A stretch of 24,190 nt of DNA from HGM12587 sp945786935 (GCA_945786935.1 CALZFY010000035.1:1-24190), one strand, 5' to 3'; counted from the first letter of the stretch, positions 1-7,786 are shown. Notes: a model not told the origin generated them from the letters alone. Program-made: numbers and translations.

Positions 1-905
1 GTTTTTCGTAAAAGTTCTGCGGCATGGTTCATGCGCATTTTTTTGATATTTTCACTAAAACTTAACCCCGTAGCGGTAGTGATGATCCGTTGAATCTGCC
101 GTTCACTATAGTTAAAAAATTCTGCAAGATGCGAAAGTGTTATGGTTGCATAATGCTTTTGCATGTATTGCAGTATAAAAATCATATTTTCATTCATAAC
201 CGATGGTTTCACCGTAGGAATTACCACATCCTTTTCATGGTTACGAAGTAAGGTTACAAAAAATATGGATAACAGAGAGGAGAGCAGCGTGTTTTTATAT
301 CGCTTATTTCTTCTATATTCATGAATCAACTGCAAAATGTACGAGGTAAGCAAAGGATCATTTCCGGTTTTAAAGAGTAGATAAGGAGTTTCAGAATTGC
401 CATACAGTGTTTTCATAAAGAAATCAAACAATAATTCGTTATCCGGGAGTATCTTTAAAAAATGCTGTTCAAAGGTACTGGCTCTGATCAGAATATTGAC
501 CATAACGGTGTCATCCTGATAAGTACATACTGCATGGCGCAGATGGGGTGGCAGAATGAACACATCTCCCTGGGTTAGTTCAAATTTATGATTACCTATG
601 TAATTTGTTACACTTCCGGAAAGCACACAGGCTAATTCAAAAAAGTCGTGTTCATGGTAGACTGCCGGAATATACCGATAATGTTGCACCACAGAAATAT
701 CCTGCTGCTCCTGAAAATATTCATCCTCTATCAGTGCATCTGAAAAAACACCCGGAAAAAGGTGTGCATATTTCACAGAAAAAGAAGTCATCTTATCTAC
801 AAGCTCATCCATACCCAACGCATTTTCGGCTGTGCTGAAACCTGTTGCAAGAAAGAAATTCTTATATTCAAGTTCTGTTTCCCTCATCTTTTGTAGTTGT
901 TTCAC
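1..905 (-). CDS. AraC-family transcriptional regulator (3' end outside window)
   Basis: The minus strand is open from position 905 to the left edge, about 301 codons with no stop, so the protein is C-terminally cut by the window. An N-terminal cupin-like sensor region is visible (HEHDFFELACVLSG, then a QGDVFILPP turn), typical of sugar-responsive AraC proteins. The first helix-turn-helix (TLSHLAEFFNYSERQIQRI) and the start of the second half of the DNA-binding domain (GLSFSENIKKMRMNHAAELL) lie near the cut edge. I chose the GTG at 905 because AGAAGGG precedes it by 4 bases; the in-frame ATG at 887 has no ribosome site. It is divergent from the symporter-rhamnosidase operon and is the obvious candidate activator. 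The effector is not readable from sequence. Confidence 0.9.
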   Translation of the reverse strand, partial: MKQLQKMRETELEYKNFFLATGFSTAENALGMDELVDKMTSFSVKYAHLFPGVFSDALIEDEYFQEQQDISVVQHYRYIPAVYHEHDFFELACVLSGSVTNYIGNHKFELTQGDVFILPPHLRHAVCTYQDDTVMVNILIRASTFEQHFLKILPDNELLFDFFMKTLYGNSETPYLLFKTGNDPLLTSYILQLIHEYRRNKRYKNTLLSSLLSIFFVTLLRNHEKDVVIPTVKPSVMNENMIFILQYMQKHYATITLSHLAEFFNYSERQIQRIITTATGLSFSENIKKMRMNHAAELLRK

Positions 906-946
906 AATACCCTTCTTTCTATCGTCATGATCTTTTTATTATGAGT

Positions 947-975
947 ATTATAGCGTTTTCAATCTGATAATTCAA
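947..975 (-). promoter_or_regulatory. Sigma-A promoter of the AraC-type regulator
   Basis: Read on the minus strand: TTGAAT (975-970), 17-base spacer, TATAAT (952-947). This predicts a transcript start near 940 and a leader of about 35 bases before the GTG at 905. The match to consensus is very good, so basal expression of the regulator is likely constitutive. Confidence 0.65.
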
Positions 976-995
976 ATCTTAAGCATAGATATGTC

Positions 996-1005
996 GTAAT
1001 ATTAC
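996..1005. promoter_or_regulatory. Palindrome in divergent intergenic region, possible operator
   Basis: GTAATATTAC is a perfect 10-base palindrome between the two divergent promoters, 26 bases upstream of the weak -35 of the symporter promoter. That is a plausible position for an activator site, but AraC proteins usually bind direct repeats, so this is only a candidate. Confidence 0.25.
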
Positions 1006-1030
1006 CCTCATAAGGTGTCCTGATTATCAC

Positions 1031-1059
1031 TTTTTACCGGAACGCTGATTTGATATGAT
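1031..1059 (+). promoter_or_regulatory. Candidate activator-dependent promoter of symporter-rhamnosidase operon
   Basis: A good -10 (TATGAT, 1054-1059) lies 17 bases after a poor -35 (TTTTTA, 1031-1036). A weak -35 with a good -10 is typical of promoters that need an AraC-type activator. The leader before the symporter start at 1134 would be about 65-70 bases. Confidence 0.4.
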
Positions 1060-1133
1060 TCATTTAACACAAATGCGTGTGTACATAAGATTTCCATGGC
1101 CAGGAAGAAAGAAAAACCTGTGGAGGTATGAAA

Positions 1134-2450
1134 ATGAATGAAGAAAAAATGAGCTTTTCGACGAAACTGTGGTATGCATTGGGAATGTCAACCGGACGTC
1201 AGTTCATCACTGCTCTGGTAGCAACCTATATCCTTGTTTTTTTAACTGATGTATTCGGTGTGGCGGTAGGTGCTGCCGGTGTGATCATGACCTGTGCAAC
1301 CATCTGGGATGCAATTAATGACCCAATTATGGGAACACTTGCAGATAAAACAAATACACGTTGGGGAAAATATCGTCCGTATCTTCTGTTTGTTCCATTG
1401 CCGCTTGCAATAGTTTCTGTTTTATTATTTGCAGCACCGGAACTGACACCAAATGGAAAAGTAATTTATGCAGCAGTATTGTATATTTGCTACGGCATGC
1501 TTGTAACTGCCATTGAAATTCCATATAATGCAATTCTTCCTACATTATCAAAAAATGAGATGGAAAGAAATGATGTTATCTCATTATCAACTTTTATTGC
1601 TGGTGTAATGATTTTGATCGTATCTTCCTTTACCATGAATTTGGTAAATGTATTAGGCGGAGATGATCCGGCAAAAGGATATATGCTTCTTGTATTGATT
1701 GCAGCTGTATTCATGTGTATTACAACCTGGGGTGCTTTCTTGAAATGTAAAGAAAGATATACTGTAGAAGAAACCAATAAAGAGCCTGTTTTTAAGAGCA
1801 TGGTGAAATTATTTAAGATCAAAAAGATTTATCCAATGCTGGCTTTCTGGTGTTTAGGATGCATTCTGTTTAATATCATTATGGCATCATCTGTATACTA
1901 CTGTATGTACTATTTATGTAATCCTGCACTCATTGCTACCTATATGCTGACAATTTCCGTATCCGGAATGATTGGAGTTATGGTTTTAATGCCAATGATC
2001 ATGAGAGCCGTAAAAGGAAATGTTAAGAAAGCAATTACTTATACTCAGGGTATCTGTGTAGTATGTTATGCAATTCTTTTCTTTGTTGGTGGAAAATCTA
2101 TCCCTGCATTATATGTATTAACATTCATTGCTTCTATGTTTTCTACCATGACCAATGCTTTTCGTCCTATGACTGTGGTTGGAATGACGGATTACGTATT
2201 AGCAGAAAATGGTGAGCAGATGAATGGTTTGATTTCAGCAATCGGTGGATTTTCTTATAAATGTGGAACGGCCATTTCCAATGCAATTCTTGCAGGCGTA
2301 TTAGCTGCAACAGGATATATTGCAGGTGCCATCGGACAGCAGCCGGAAGCCGTACTTGTGGGTATTAATTCTGTTCGATTCTTAGTACCGCTTGCTGCAA
2401 CAGTTTTATACATTATATTCATTCAGTTCTATCCTGAAAAAAGCAAATAA
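1134..2450 (+). CDS. GPH-family (MelB-type) glycoside:cation symporter
   Basis: 438-residue polytopic membrane protein of the GPH/MFS_2 family, about 12 hydrophobic segments, the usual size. The family hallmark in helix II and the following loop is clear: WDAINDPIMGTLAD then TRWGKYRPY. Asp59 and Asp63 match the spacing of the MelB cation-site aspartates (55 and 59). It imports a sugar or glycoside with Na+ or H+; the neighbouring rhamnosidase suggests a rhamnose-containing glycoside (inference). Start: an ATG also exists at 1128, but GGAGG (1122-1126) leaves only one base before it and a proper 7 bases before the ATG at 1134, so I use 1134. First gene of the operon. Confidence 0.9.
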   Translation: MNEEKMSFSTKLWYALGMSTGRQFITALVATYILVFLTDVFGVAVGAAGVIMTCATIWDAINDPIMGTLADKTNTRWGKYRPYLLFVPLPLAIVSVLLFAAPELTPNGKVIYAAVLYICYGMLVTAIEIPYNAILPTLSKNEMERNDVISLSTFIAGVMILIVSSFTMNLVNVLGGDDPAKGYMLLVLIAAVFMCITTWGAFLKCKERYTVEETNKEPVFKSMVKLFKIKKIYPMLAFWCLGCILFNIIMASSVYYCMYYLCNPALIATYMLTISVSGMIGVMVLMPMIMRAVKGNVKKAITYTQGICVVCYAILFFVGGKSIPALYVLTFIASMFSTMTNAFRPMTVVGMTDYVLAENGEQMNGLISAIGGFSYKCGTAISNAILAGVLAATGYIAGAIGQQPEAVLVGINSVRFLVPLAATVLYIIFIQFYPEKSK

Positions 2451-2479
2451 ATGTATCTTAGGGGATACAAATATATATC

Positions 2480-2509
2480 AGAGAACCATGGGAATTCCTG
2501 TGGTTCTCT
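2480..2509 (+). other. Intercistronic hairpin between symporter and rhamnosidase
   Basis: Perfect 9-bp stem, AGAGAACCA (2480-2488) with TGGTTCTCT (2501-2509), around a 12-base loop containing GGAATTCC. It is followed only by TTTAT, so it is a weak terminator at best. It may cap the symporter mRNA or lower downstream expression. It ends just before the rhamnosidase ribosome site (AAGGG, 2516-2520). Confidence 0.55.
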
Positions 2510-2525
2510 TTATAGAAGGGAAAAT

Positions 2526-4811
2526 ATGATGGAAAGAGTTATTCTAAAAAACTGGATCAGCAATGGAACGGACAGGCCATTTTATGCAAGAAAAATGTTT
2601 AAGGTGGAGCCGAAATTAAAAAAGGCTGTAGTTACAATCTGTGGTTTGGGACAATTCCAGCTGTTTATCAATGGTCTTAAAGTAAGCGATCATGTACTGG
2701 ATCCGGCATGGACAGATTATAATAAACGGATTCAATATCTTGTTTTTGATGTTACAAAAATGTTGAAAACGGGAGATAATGTTATGGCAGTGGAAGTGGG
2801 AAACGGATGGTTTCTAATGGATAATGACGGAAACTATATTTTTCACTTTCCTCCGTTTATGCCGGAAAATCCAAATAAATATCAATCTTTCGGAAAAATG
2901 CTGATGCTGTCTGCAAATGTATCTCTATATTATGAAGACGGGTCGCTGGAACATTTTGATACAGACGAGACCTGGAAAACAGCACCGCACATGATCCAGC
3001 ACAGTAATGTTTTTGGTTCGGAGACTATAGATGGAAGAAAACGTATCCCTGATTGGAATATGCTTACATGCAATGAGGAAGTATGGTCAGCTGCCGTACT
3101 GGTAAAAAGAGAAGATGTACCAAAGGGAAAGCTGGAAGAACAGAAGATTCCTGCTGTAAAAGTTATTCATACTTATTCAGGAAATTATATAAGTACGGTG
3201 AATGGAAAGCACATTTTTGATTTTTCGCAAAATGTATCCGGAATGCTGGAATTCGATGTAATTGGTAAAAAAGGTGATATCATTCGTGTCTATCCCGCTG
3301 AAAAGCTTCAGGAAAACGGAGATGTGGATCAGGTCGCAAAAAACTGGATGCCCATAGATGTTTGTGAGACCTATATCATAGGAGAAGATGATACGTGGGA
3401 ACATTTTGCAATGACATTTACCTATTTTGGAGGTCGCTTTGTTGCGGTAGAAGGATGTAAGGAAAATCAGATTCGTAATATTCAATTAAATGCAATCTCC
3501 TCAGCATGGGAAAAATCAGGTCACTTTGAGTGTGATGATAAACGATATCTTCAGATATATGATCTGATTGAAAAATCAGTGGAGGCAAATATGTTAGGAG
3601 TTCACACGGATTGTCCAACCATAGAACGATTTGCCTGGCAGGAAGAAAACCACCTCATGGCACCATCTGTTATGTATATGAAAAATGTACAGAAGCACTG
3701 GGAAAAATTTTTAGCGGATGCCCGTATGGCACAGCATACGTCAGGGGATTATTTCAAAGATATGTCCGGTGAAAACTTTTATCCAGGCGAAGGATTGATT
3801 CCGTCACAGGCACCATGCTATATGCCAAATGTTCTACCAGTTCCGGGAATGGGAAGTTTTTATGATATCATCGGCTGGGGAAGCAGTATTATTTTAGGTA
3901 CTTACTGGCATTACCTCTTTTATGGTGATAAAAAAATTATTGAAGACAATTATGATGCGGGAAAACGATACCTAGCACACTTGCAATCTAAAGTAAATGA
4001 GGAAGGCTTTATCAATCACGGTCTTGGTGACTGGGGTAATCCGGTGGGAGAGTTTGCCCGTGAAAATGTGGAAACAGTTTTTCTTTATGCAGATGCAAAA
4101 TTACTTGCAAAGTTTGCAGGAATTTTGGACAAAGAGGAAGAGTCCAAAGAATTTTTACAGTATTCTGAAATAGTATGTAAAAATTATAATGAAAAACTTC
4201 TTGTATATGATGAAGAAAGAAGCTGCTATTGTTATCGTGTATGGAGCCATCCGGAAAAGCTTGTGATGACACAGGCAACACAGGCAATGCCGTTATTCTG
4301 GGGAATGGTACCAGAGAGCAAGGAAGCGGATATTGTGAAAAGCTTAAGAAAAACTCTGGAAGATGCAGGCTCATTACAGACTGGTGAGGTTGGACAACCA
4401 TATCTGATCCAGACTATGTGCCGTTATGGTATGAATGATCTGATCTGTGAACTGATCATGAGAGAAACCCATCCAAGCTATTATGCTTTTGTAAAAGCGG
4501 GAGAAACGACTCTTGGAGAATATTGGGAAGAAAATCCTCGCAGCCATTGTCATGACATGATGGGACATCTTGCGGAATGGTACTATAATGGCATTGCCGG
4601 AATCAGAGTTCTCGAACCTGGATTTAAAAAGGTACTTATCAAACCATATCTTCCGGATAGTATGAATGAGATGTTATGCTCCTACAGGTCTGTTAATGGA
4701 GAAATCAGGATATCTATGAAAAGGCAAGACCAACAGATTCTGTTGAATGTAGAAACTGATGAAAGAATTACAGCTGAAATTGATAATTCTTTTCTGGTTT
4801 GTGAAAACTAA
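2526..4811 (+). CDS. Alpha-L-rhamnosidase, glycoside hydrolase family 78
   Basis: 761-residue enzyme with no signal peptide, so cytoplasmic; it should release L-rhamnose from imported rhamnosides. The N-terminal beta-sandwich with the rhamnosidase ligand-binding look (ICGLGQFQLFINGLKVSD) is followed by the (alpha/alpha)6 catalytic barrel. The acid motif is HTDCPTIERFAWQEENH, with Asp362; it is one residue shorter than the usual DCPQR(E/G)ERLGWTGD pattern. The likely general base is Glu665 in TTLGEYWEENP, equivalent to the WERW motif, followed by HLAEWYYNGIAGI. The C-terminal beta domain (LEPGFKKVLIKPYLP) ends the protein. The frame is open back to an ATG at 2451, but that stretch runs through the hairpin and has no ribosome site; AAGGG sits 5 bases before the ATG at 2526 (or 8 before the ATG at 2529). 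Confidence 0.9.
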   Translation: MMERVILKNWISNGTDRPFYARKMFKVEPKLKKAVVTICGLGQFQLFINGLKVSDHVLDPAWTDYNKRIQYLVFDVTKMLKTGDNVMAVEVGNGWFLMDNDGNYIFHFPPFMPENPNKYQSFGKMLMLSANVSLYYEDGSLEHFDTDETWKTAPHMIQHSNVFGSETIDGRKRIPDWNMLTCNEEVWSAAVLVKREDVPKGKLEEQKIPAVKVIHTYSGNYISTVNGKHIFDFSQNVSGMLEFDVIGKKGDIIRVYPAEKLQENGDVDQVAKNWMPIDVCETYIIGEDDTWEHFAMTFTYFGGRFVAVEGCKENQIRNIQLNAISSAWEKSGHFECDDKRYLQIYDLIEKSVEANMLGVHTDCPTIERFAWQEENHLMAPSVMYMKNVQKHWEKFLADARMAQHTSGDYFKDMSGENFYPGEGLIPSQAPCYMPNVLPVPGMGSFYDIIGWGSSIILGTYWHYLFYGDKKIIEDNYDAGKRYLAHLQSKVNEEGFINHGLGDWGNPVGEFARENVETVFLYADAKLLAKFAGILDKEEESKEFLQYSEIVCKNYNEKLLVYDEERSCYCYRVWSHPEKLVMTQATQAMPLFWGMVPESKEADIVKSLRKTLEDAGSLQTGEVGQPYLIQTMCRYGMNDLICELIMRETHPSYYAFVKAGETTLGEYWEENPRSHCHDMMGHLAEWYYNGIAGIRVLEPGFKKVLIKPYLPDSMNEMLCSYRSVNGEIRISMKRQDQQILLNVETDERITAEIDNSFLVCEN

Positions 4812-4884
4812 TGAGGTACACAAGACTCTTGAAGAAATCTCAAATTATTTGAATGAAAATGAGTAAAATAAGGAAGGTGAAAAA

Positions 4885-5325
4885 ATGTTTCGTAAAACTC
4901 AATTTCCCGTGGTGTTTAACACAATATTTTCTATTGTATTCAGTGCAGCCCTTACTTTCTTTGTGAAATTAACAAGTAATCAGCTGACAATAGAAACATT
5001 TTTCATGGGACTGGTACCGGCATTCGCTATTAATTTTGTTCTTGGTACTTACATACCTCTTGTGAAAATAGGAAATAAATTTGCAGCCATCTTTATAAAA
5101 AGAGAAGAACATCCGCTTTTTTATTTTCTAAGGATGCTTGCAATCGTATTCATCATGACAGCTGCAATGAGTCTTCTGGTCATGTTTTCAGAGATAGGAT
5201 TCCAATCAGTATTAATATTTGCGTTCGTATCCTCATTTCCTGCAACTTTTCTTTTTGCATATCTTGTAGGAGTATGTGCATTTCCTATATTATTGAAGAT
5301 AACACAAAGACTCTGTACTGAATAA
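4885..5325 (+). CDS. DUF2798-like small integral membrane protein
   Basis: 146 residues with four predicted membrane segments (about 10-28, 37-58, 82-106 and 113-136). It is organised as two similar halves, as in tandem DUF2798 proteins; the assignment rests on general pattern (NTIFSIVFSAALTFF, then FVLGTYIPLVKIGNKF) and is moderate. GGAAGGTG lies 6 bases before the ATG. It starts 73 bases after the rhamnosidase with no terminator between, so it is probably co-transcribed, although a role in sugar use is not evident. Function unknown. Confidence 0.8.
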   Translation: MFRKTQFPVVFNTIFSIVFSAALTFFVKLTSNQLTIETFFMGLVPAFAINFVLGTYIPLVKIGNKFAAIFIKREEHPLFYFLRMLAIVFIMTAAMSLLVMFSEIGFQSVLIFAFVSSFPATFLFAYLVGVCAFPILLKITQRLCTE

Positions 5326-5339
5326 ATGTCATTACAGGT

Positions 5340-5387
5340 AAAAACAGTCTATGACTAAGGAAATTCCCATGGTCATAGACTGTTTTT
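5340..5387. terminator. Bidirectional rho-independent terminator
   Basis: Perfect 16-bp stem: AAAAACAGTCTATGAC (5340-5355) with GTCATAGACTGTTTTT (5372-5387), 16-base loop. The A-tract and T-tract are part of the stem, so it works on both strands. It ends the rhamnosidase operon and the converging patatin-ygjP operon. Confidence 0.88.
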
Positions 5388-5459
5388 ATGAAGCCGAAGT
5401 TTTGAAAGAACAGGAATTAATGAAAAAAGATGTATTGCGGTTCATGAGGTTCTTTTGTA

Positions 5460-6308
5460 TCACATCTTGAGATACTTCTTCATCTCCGGAATCCGTGGCA
5501 AAACGGTCTCTCTCCCCAGTTCGTAAATTTCCTTTAGCTTTTCAGGATTCTTTTCAATTTTCCCGATTTGCAGCTTTTCTTTGGGGCGAATCACAAATAA
5601 ATTCCCTTCTTTTTCTCTTTGAGAAATATAGGAAAGGGTCTGATTGTACATCAGATGACGGTTTTCCATCACCTCAATAAGCTTGGGATAGTTTTTGTAT
5701 TTAAGCCGGATCAGGGGCATCATACTGTTTTTCTTTTTTATGTAATTCTCGGGCTGGGTAAGGACAACAATGTTCCTGTTGTAGCCTGAAGCCTCAAAAT
5801 ATTTTACCGGGATAGAGTCTGCCATTCCGCCGTCCAGAAGCTTTCGTCCGTCTATTTCCACGATTTGGGACACCAGCGGCATAGAGGCAGAGGCGCGGAT
5901 CCAGTCAAAACCGTGATCCTCTTTCCCCTGATAGTTGTGATACACGGCCTCGCCTGTTTCAATGTCTGTACATACCACATAAAAATCCATGGGATTGTTC
6001 TCATAAGCTTCAAAATCGAAAATATCGTATTTTAAGGGAACTTCCCCATAAGCAAAGTCTGTATTGTAGATGTTCCCGGTTTTGATGAGGCTGCCAATAC
6101 CGGAAAAGCGCCTGTCACGACAAAATTTAGTGTTGTATCGAAGAACTCTGCCGATCTGTCCGGACTTATAGTTACATCCAAAAGCGGCACCGGCGGATAC
6201 ACCGATGGCACCGTCAAATGTGATTTCATTTTCCATCATTACATCGATCACTCCGGCAGTGAACATGCCCCGCATGGCACCGCCTTCTAAAATTAAACCT
6301 TTTTTCAA
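5460..6308 (-). CDS. Patatin-like phospholipase / acylhydrolase
   Basis: Patatin-fold Ser-Asp hydrolase, YjjU-like, 282 residues from the chosen start. The oxyanion loop is GLILEGGAMRGMFTAGV at the N terminus, the nucleophile is the Ser of GVSAG (Ser38 from this start), and the catalytic Asp is in LLDGGMADSIP (Asp159). No signal peptide, so it acts inside the cell, probably on phospholipid or acyl esters; the substrate is not known. Start: AAGGAA gives 9-base spacing to a TTG at 6308, producing an N terminus (fMet-KKGLILEGG) that fits the family. A GTG at 6317 is in frame but abuts the ribosome site. It follows the ygjP-like gene by 25 bases in one operon. Confidence 0.85.
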   Translation of the reverse strand: MKKGLILEGGAMRGMFTAGVIDVMMENEITFDGAIGVSAGAAFGCNYKSGQIGRVLRYNTKFCRDRRFSGIGSLIKTGNIYNTDFAYGEVPLKYDIFDFEAYENNPMDFYVVCTDIETGEAVYHNYQGKEDHGFDWIRASASMPLVSQIVEIDGRKLLDGGMADSIPVKYFEASGYNRNIVVLTQPENYIKKKNSMMPLIRLKYKNYPKLIEVMENRHLMYNQTLSYISQREKEGNLFVIRPKEKLQIGKIEKNPEKLKEIYELGRETVLPRIPEMKKYLKM

Positions 6309-6333
6309 AAGATACACTTCCTTTTCATTTTTA

Positions 6334-6735
6334 TTATATCATTCTGGACATGATTTCTGTGCCATGTTCTTTTAACCAGGCTTTTCTCTCTTTGTAATCC
6401 GGAAGTATTTTCTCAACTTCCTTCCAGAATCTGTCGGAATGATTCATTTCCTTCCTATGGCATAATTCGTGGACGACTACATAGTCCTGAATTTCCGGAG
6501 GCGTCAGCATTAAAAGGCAATTGAAATTGAGATTTCCTTTGGAAGAGCAGCTTCCCCATCGGGTTTTCTGGTTTCTGATGGTGATTCCTCCGTAAGAAAC
6601 TCCTATTTTTTTTGAAAAGTATGCTGTCCTTTCAGGAAGTACTTCCATGGCTTTTTGGGCCAAAGCATGGATTTCATCCATGGAAAGTTTTGGAGTCATG
6701 GTTTTTCGGTTGCTTTTTATGACTTCAATATTCAT
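6334..6735 (-). CDS. YgjP-like (DUF45/SprT-like) zinc metallopeptidase, apparently shortened
   Basis: 133 residues. The zinc site is intact: HELCH (89-93) with a third His in EMNHSDRFW (His99). The family block TIRNQKTRWGSCSSKGNLNFN is also intact. Relatives are usually about 180-240 residues, with a basic N-terminal beta region between an SNRKTM-type motif and the helix that begins near PKLSMDEI. Here those two motifs are joined directly (residues 8-22), which looks like an in-frame internal deletion. The size of the missing part is inferred from memory of the family. AAGGAG lies 13 bases before the ATG, which is long. First gene of the minus-strand operon with the patatin gene. Confidence 0.82.
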   Translation of the reverse strand: MNIEVIKSNRKTMTPKLSMDEIHALAQKAMEVLPERTAYFSKKIGVSYGGITIRNQKTRWGSCSSKGNLNFNCLLMLTPPEIQDYVVVHELCHRKEMNHSDRFWKEVEKILPDYKERKAWLKEHGTEIMSRMI

Positions 6736-6766
6736 GAATGTTGAGATTCTCCTTGAATGCGACTTT

Positions 6767-6797
6767 ACAGCCTGAATTCCTGTGGAATCATGGCTGT
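6767..6797. other. Nested hairpin in ygjP-like leader
   Basis: Outer 6-bp arms ACAGCC (6767-6772) and GGCTGT (6792-6797) enclose inner arms ATTCC (6776-6780) and GGAAT (6784-6788) with a three-base loop. It lies between the predicted minus-strand promoter and the ygjP-like start, so it would be in the leader RNA, or could be a protein-binding palindrome. Confidence 0.4.
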
Positions 6798-6809
6798 TTA
6801 ACAGTTACA

Positions 6810-6838
6810 AGTATATACATGATCGTGGGGAAAGTAAA
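6810..6838 (-). promoter_or_regulatory. Candidate promoter of ygjP-patatin operon
   Basis: On the minus strand: TTTACT (6838-6833), 17 bases, TATACT (6815-6810). This predicts a start near 6803 and a leader of about 68 bases containing the nested hairpin. Confidence 0.45.
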
Positions 6839-6939
6839 TAATTGGAAGAAGCATTTTCAATAAAAAGATCACTTGATTTTTCCACTCACTGGTCTGAGCT
6901 ACTCATGAGGAAGCTATTTTTCTTTGTATAAAAATAATA

Positions 6940-6965
6940 ATTTTCATATAAATTTTAATGAAAAT
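6940..6965. repeat. Inverted repeat abutting toxin-antitoxin promoter
   Basis: ATTTTCAT (6940-6947) and ATGAAAAT (6958-6965) are perfect 8-base inverted arms with a 10-base spacer, ending one base before the -35. It could be the autoregulatory operator of the toxin-antitoxin pair or just an AT-rich UP-like element. The region is very AT-rich, which lowers its weight. Confidence 0.35.
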
Positions 6966-6966
6966 A

Positions 6967-6995
6967 TTGCATATAATAATGATATTAAGTATAAT
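6967..6995 (+). promoter_or_regulatory. Sigma-A promoter of the toxin-antitoxin operon
   Basis: TTGCAT (6967-6972), exactly 17 bases, then a perfect TATAAT (6990-6995). The transcript would start near 7002, about 20 bases before the antitoxin ATG. Confidence 0.75.
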
Positions 6996-7022
6996 TGAAA
7001 AAAATGAAAGGTAGATGATATC

Positions 7023-7373
7023 ATGAGTACAACATTATTGGAATTGACAGAAAGGCTTGTGCCTATCTCTGATTTTAGTCAGGGAAAAGCGGGTAAAATA
7101 TTTAATGATGTAGCGGAAAATAATAATGAATATATCGTTTTGAAGAACAATCAGCCAACTGCTGTATTAGTATCTGTAAAAGAATACAGAGATACACAGA
7201 AAAAGGTTGCTATGTTGGAAAAACTATTGGAAAAAATTGAAAATATGAGGTTACTTAAGCTTGCTGAAAGCAGGGCAAACGACCATGCTGATTCTTTCGA
7301 ATCATTTGTGAAAGAACAGGGGTATTCTATGGAAGAATTAGAAGAACTGTCCGAAAGTGTGGAGTTTGAATAA
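7023..7373 (+). CDS. Phd/YefM-family antitoxin
   Basis: 116 residues. The N-terminal half has the Phd/YefM DNA-binding fold pattern: VPISDFSQGKAGKIFNDV, then NEYIVLKNNQPTAVLVSVKEY. The C-terminal half is acidic and helical and would wrap and neutralise the toxin; it is longer than in classical YefM. AAAGG lies 11 bases before the ATG, a long spacing. Its stop overlaps the toxin start (TAATG), the usual translational coupling in such pairs. It probably represses its own promoter, directly upstream. Confidence 0.88.
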   Translation: MSTTLLELTERLVPISDFSQGKAGKIFNDVAENNNEYIVLKNNQPTAVLVSVKEYRDTQKKVAMLEKLLEKIENMRLLKLAESRANDHADSFESFVKEQGYSMEELEELSESVEFE

Positions 7374-7729
7374 TGGCATGGAAAATATGTATAGCAGATG
7401 AAGCAAAAAAAGATTACCAAAAGATTGAGGGAAGCATAAAGAAGCAAGTATTAGCTGGTATTGTTAAAGTATCAAAAGCTCCTTTACCTAGCCCGAATGG
7501 ATATGGAAAACCATTAGGAAATAAAAATGGTAATAATTTAACTGGTTTTTTCAAGATTAAATATCGAGGAATTGGAATCAGAGTCGTATATACGTTAGTG
7601 CTTGATAAAATGGTTATGAATATAGTAGTTATCTCCAAAAGAGATGATAATTATTGTTATGAATTAGCTGCAAAGTTGTACGACCAGTATGGTGATGCTA
7701 TATTCAGTGATATATTTGAAAATTTCTAA
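7373..7729 (+). CDS. RelE/ParE-superfamily toxin
   Basis: 118 residues, with a RelE/ParE-like pattern: an N-terminal helix (ADEAKKDYQKIEGSIKKQV), then beta strands with a basic core (LTGFFKIKYRGIGIRVVYT, then IVVISKRDDNYCYELA). RelE-type members cleave mRNA on the ribosome while ParE-type members poison gyrase; the sequence alone does not decide between them. The start overlaps the antitoxin stop by one base. A terminator follows directly, so this is a self-contained two-gene operon between unrelated genes, suggesting horizontal arrival. Confidence 0.85.
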   Translation: MAWKICIADEAKKDYQKIEGSIKKQVLAGIVKVSKAPLPSPNGYGKPLGNKNGNNLTGFFKIKYRGIGIRVVYTLVLDKMVMNIVVISKRDDNYCYELAAKLYDQYGDAIFSDIFENF

Positions 7730-7737
7730 ATGAAAAC

Positions 7738-7775
7738 AAAAGCACCAGCGGAATAAACCCCCGAAGGTGCTTTTT
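7738..7775 (+). terminator. Rho-independent terminator of toxin-antitoxin operon
   Basis: Stem AAAAGCACC (7738-7746) with GGTGCTTTT (7766-7774), extended inside by CGG/CCG, followed by a T-tract. It is 9 bases after the toxin stop. Confidence 0.8.
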
Positions 7776-7786
7776 GAAAAATATGG

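Noticed and set aside
605..838. Plus-strand open frame of 77 codons
   Set aside because: It is antisense to the AraC-type regulator, has no ribosome site, and its composition follows from the coding strand opposite.
2451..2525. N-terminal extension of the rhamnosidase from the ATG right after the symporter stop
   Set aside because: It has no ribosome site, translates through an inverted repeat, and does not look like the family N terminus; the ATG at 2526 has AAGGG.
6901..7022. Possible small RNA or CRISPR leader in the AT-rich region before the antitoxin
   Set aside because: No repeated units or terminator; the region is explained by the promoter and one inverted repeat.
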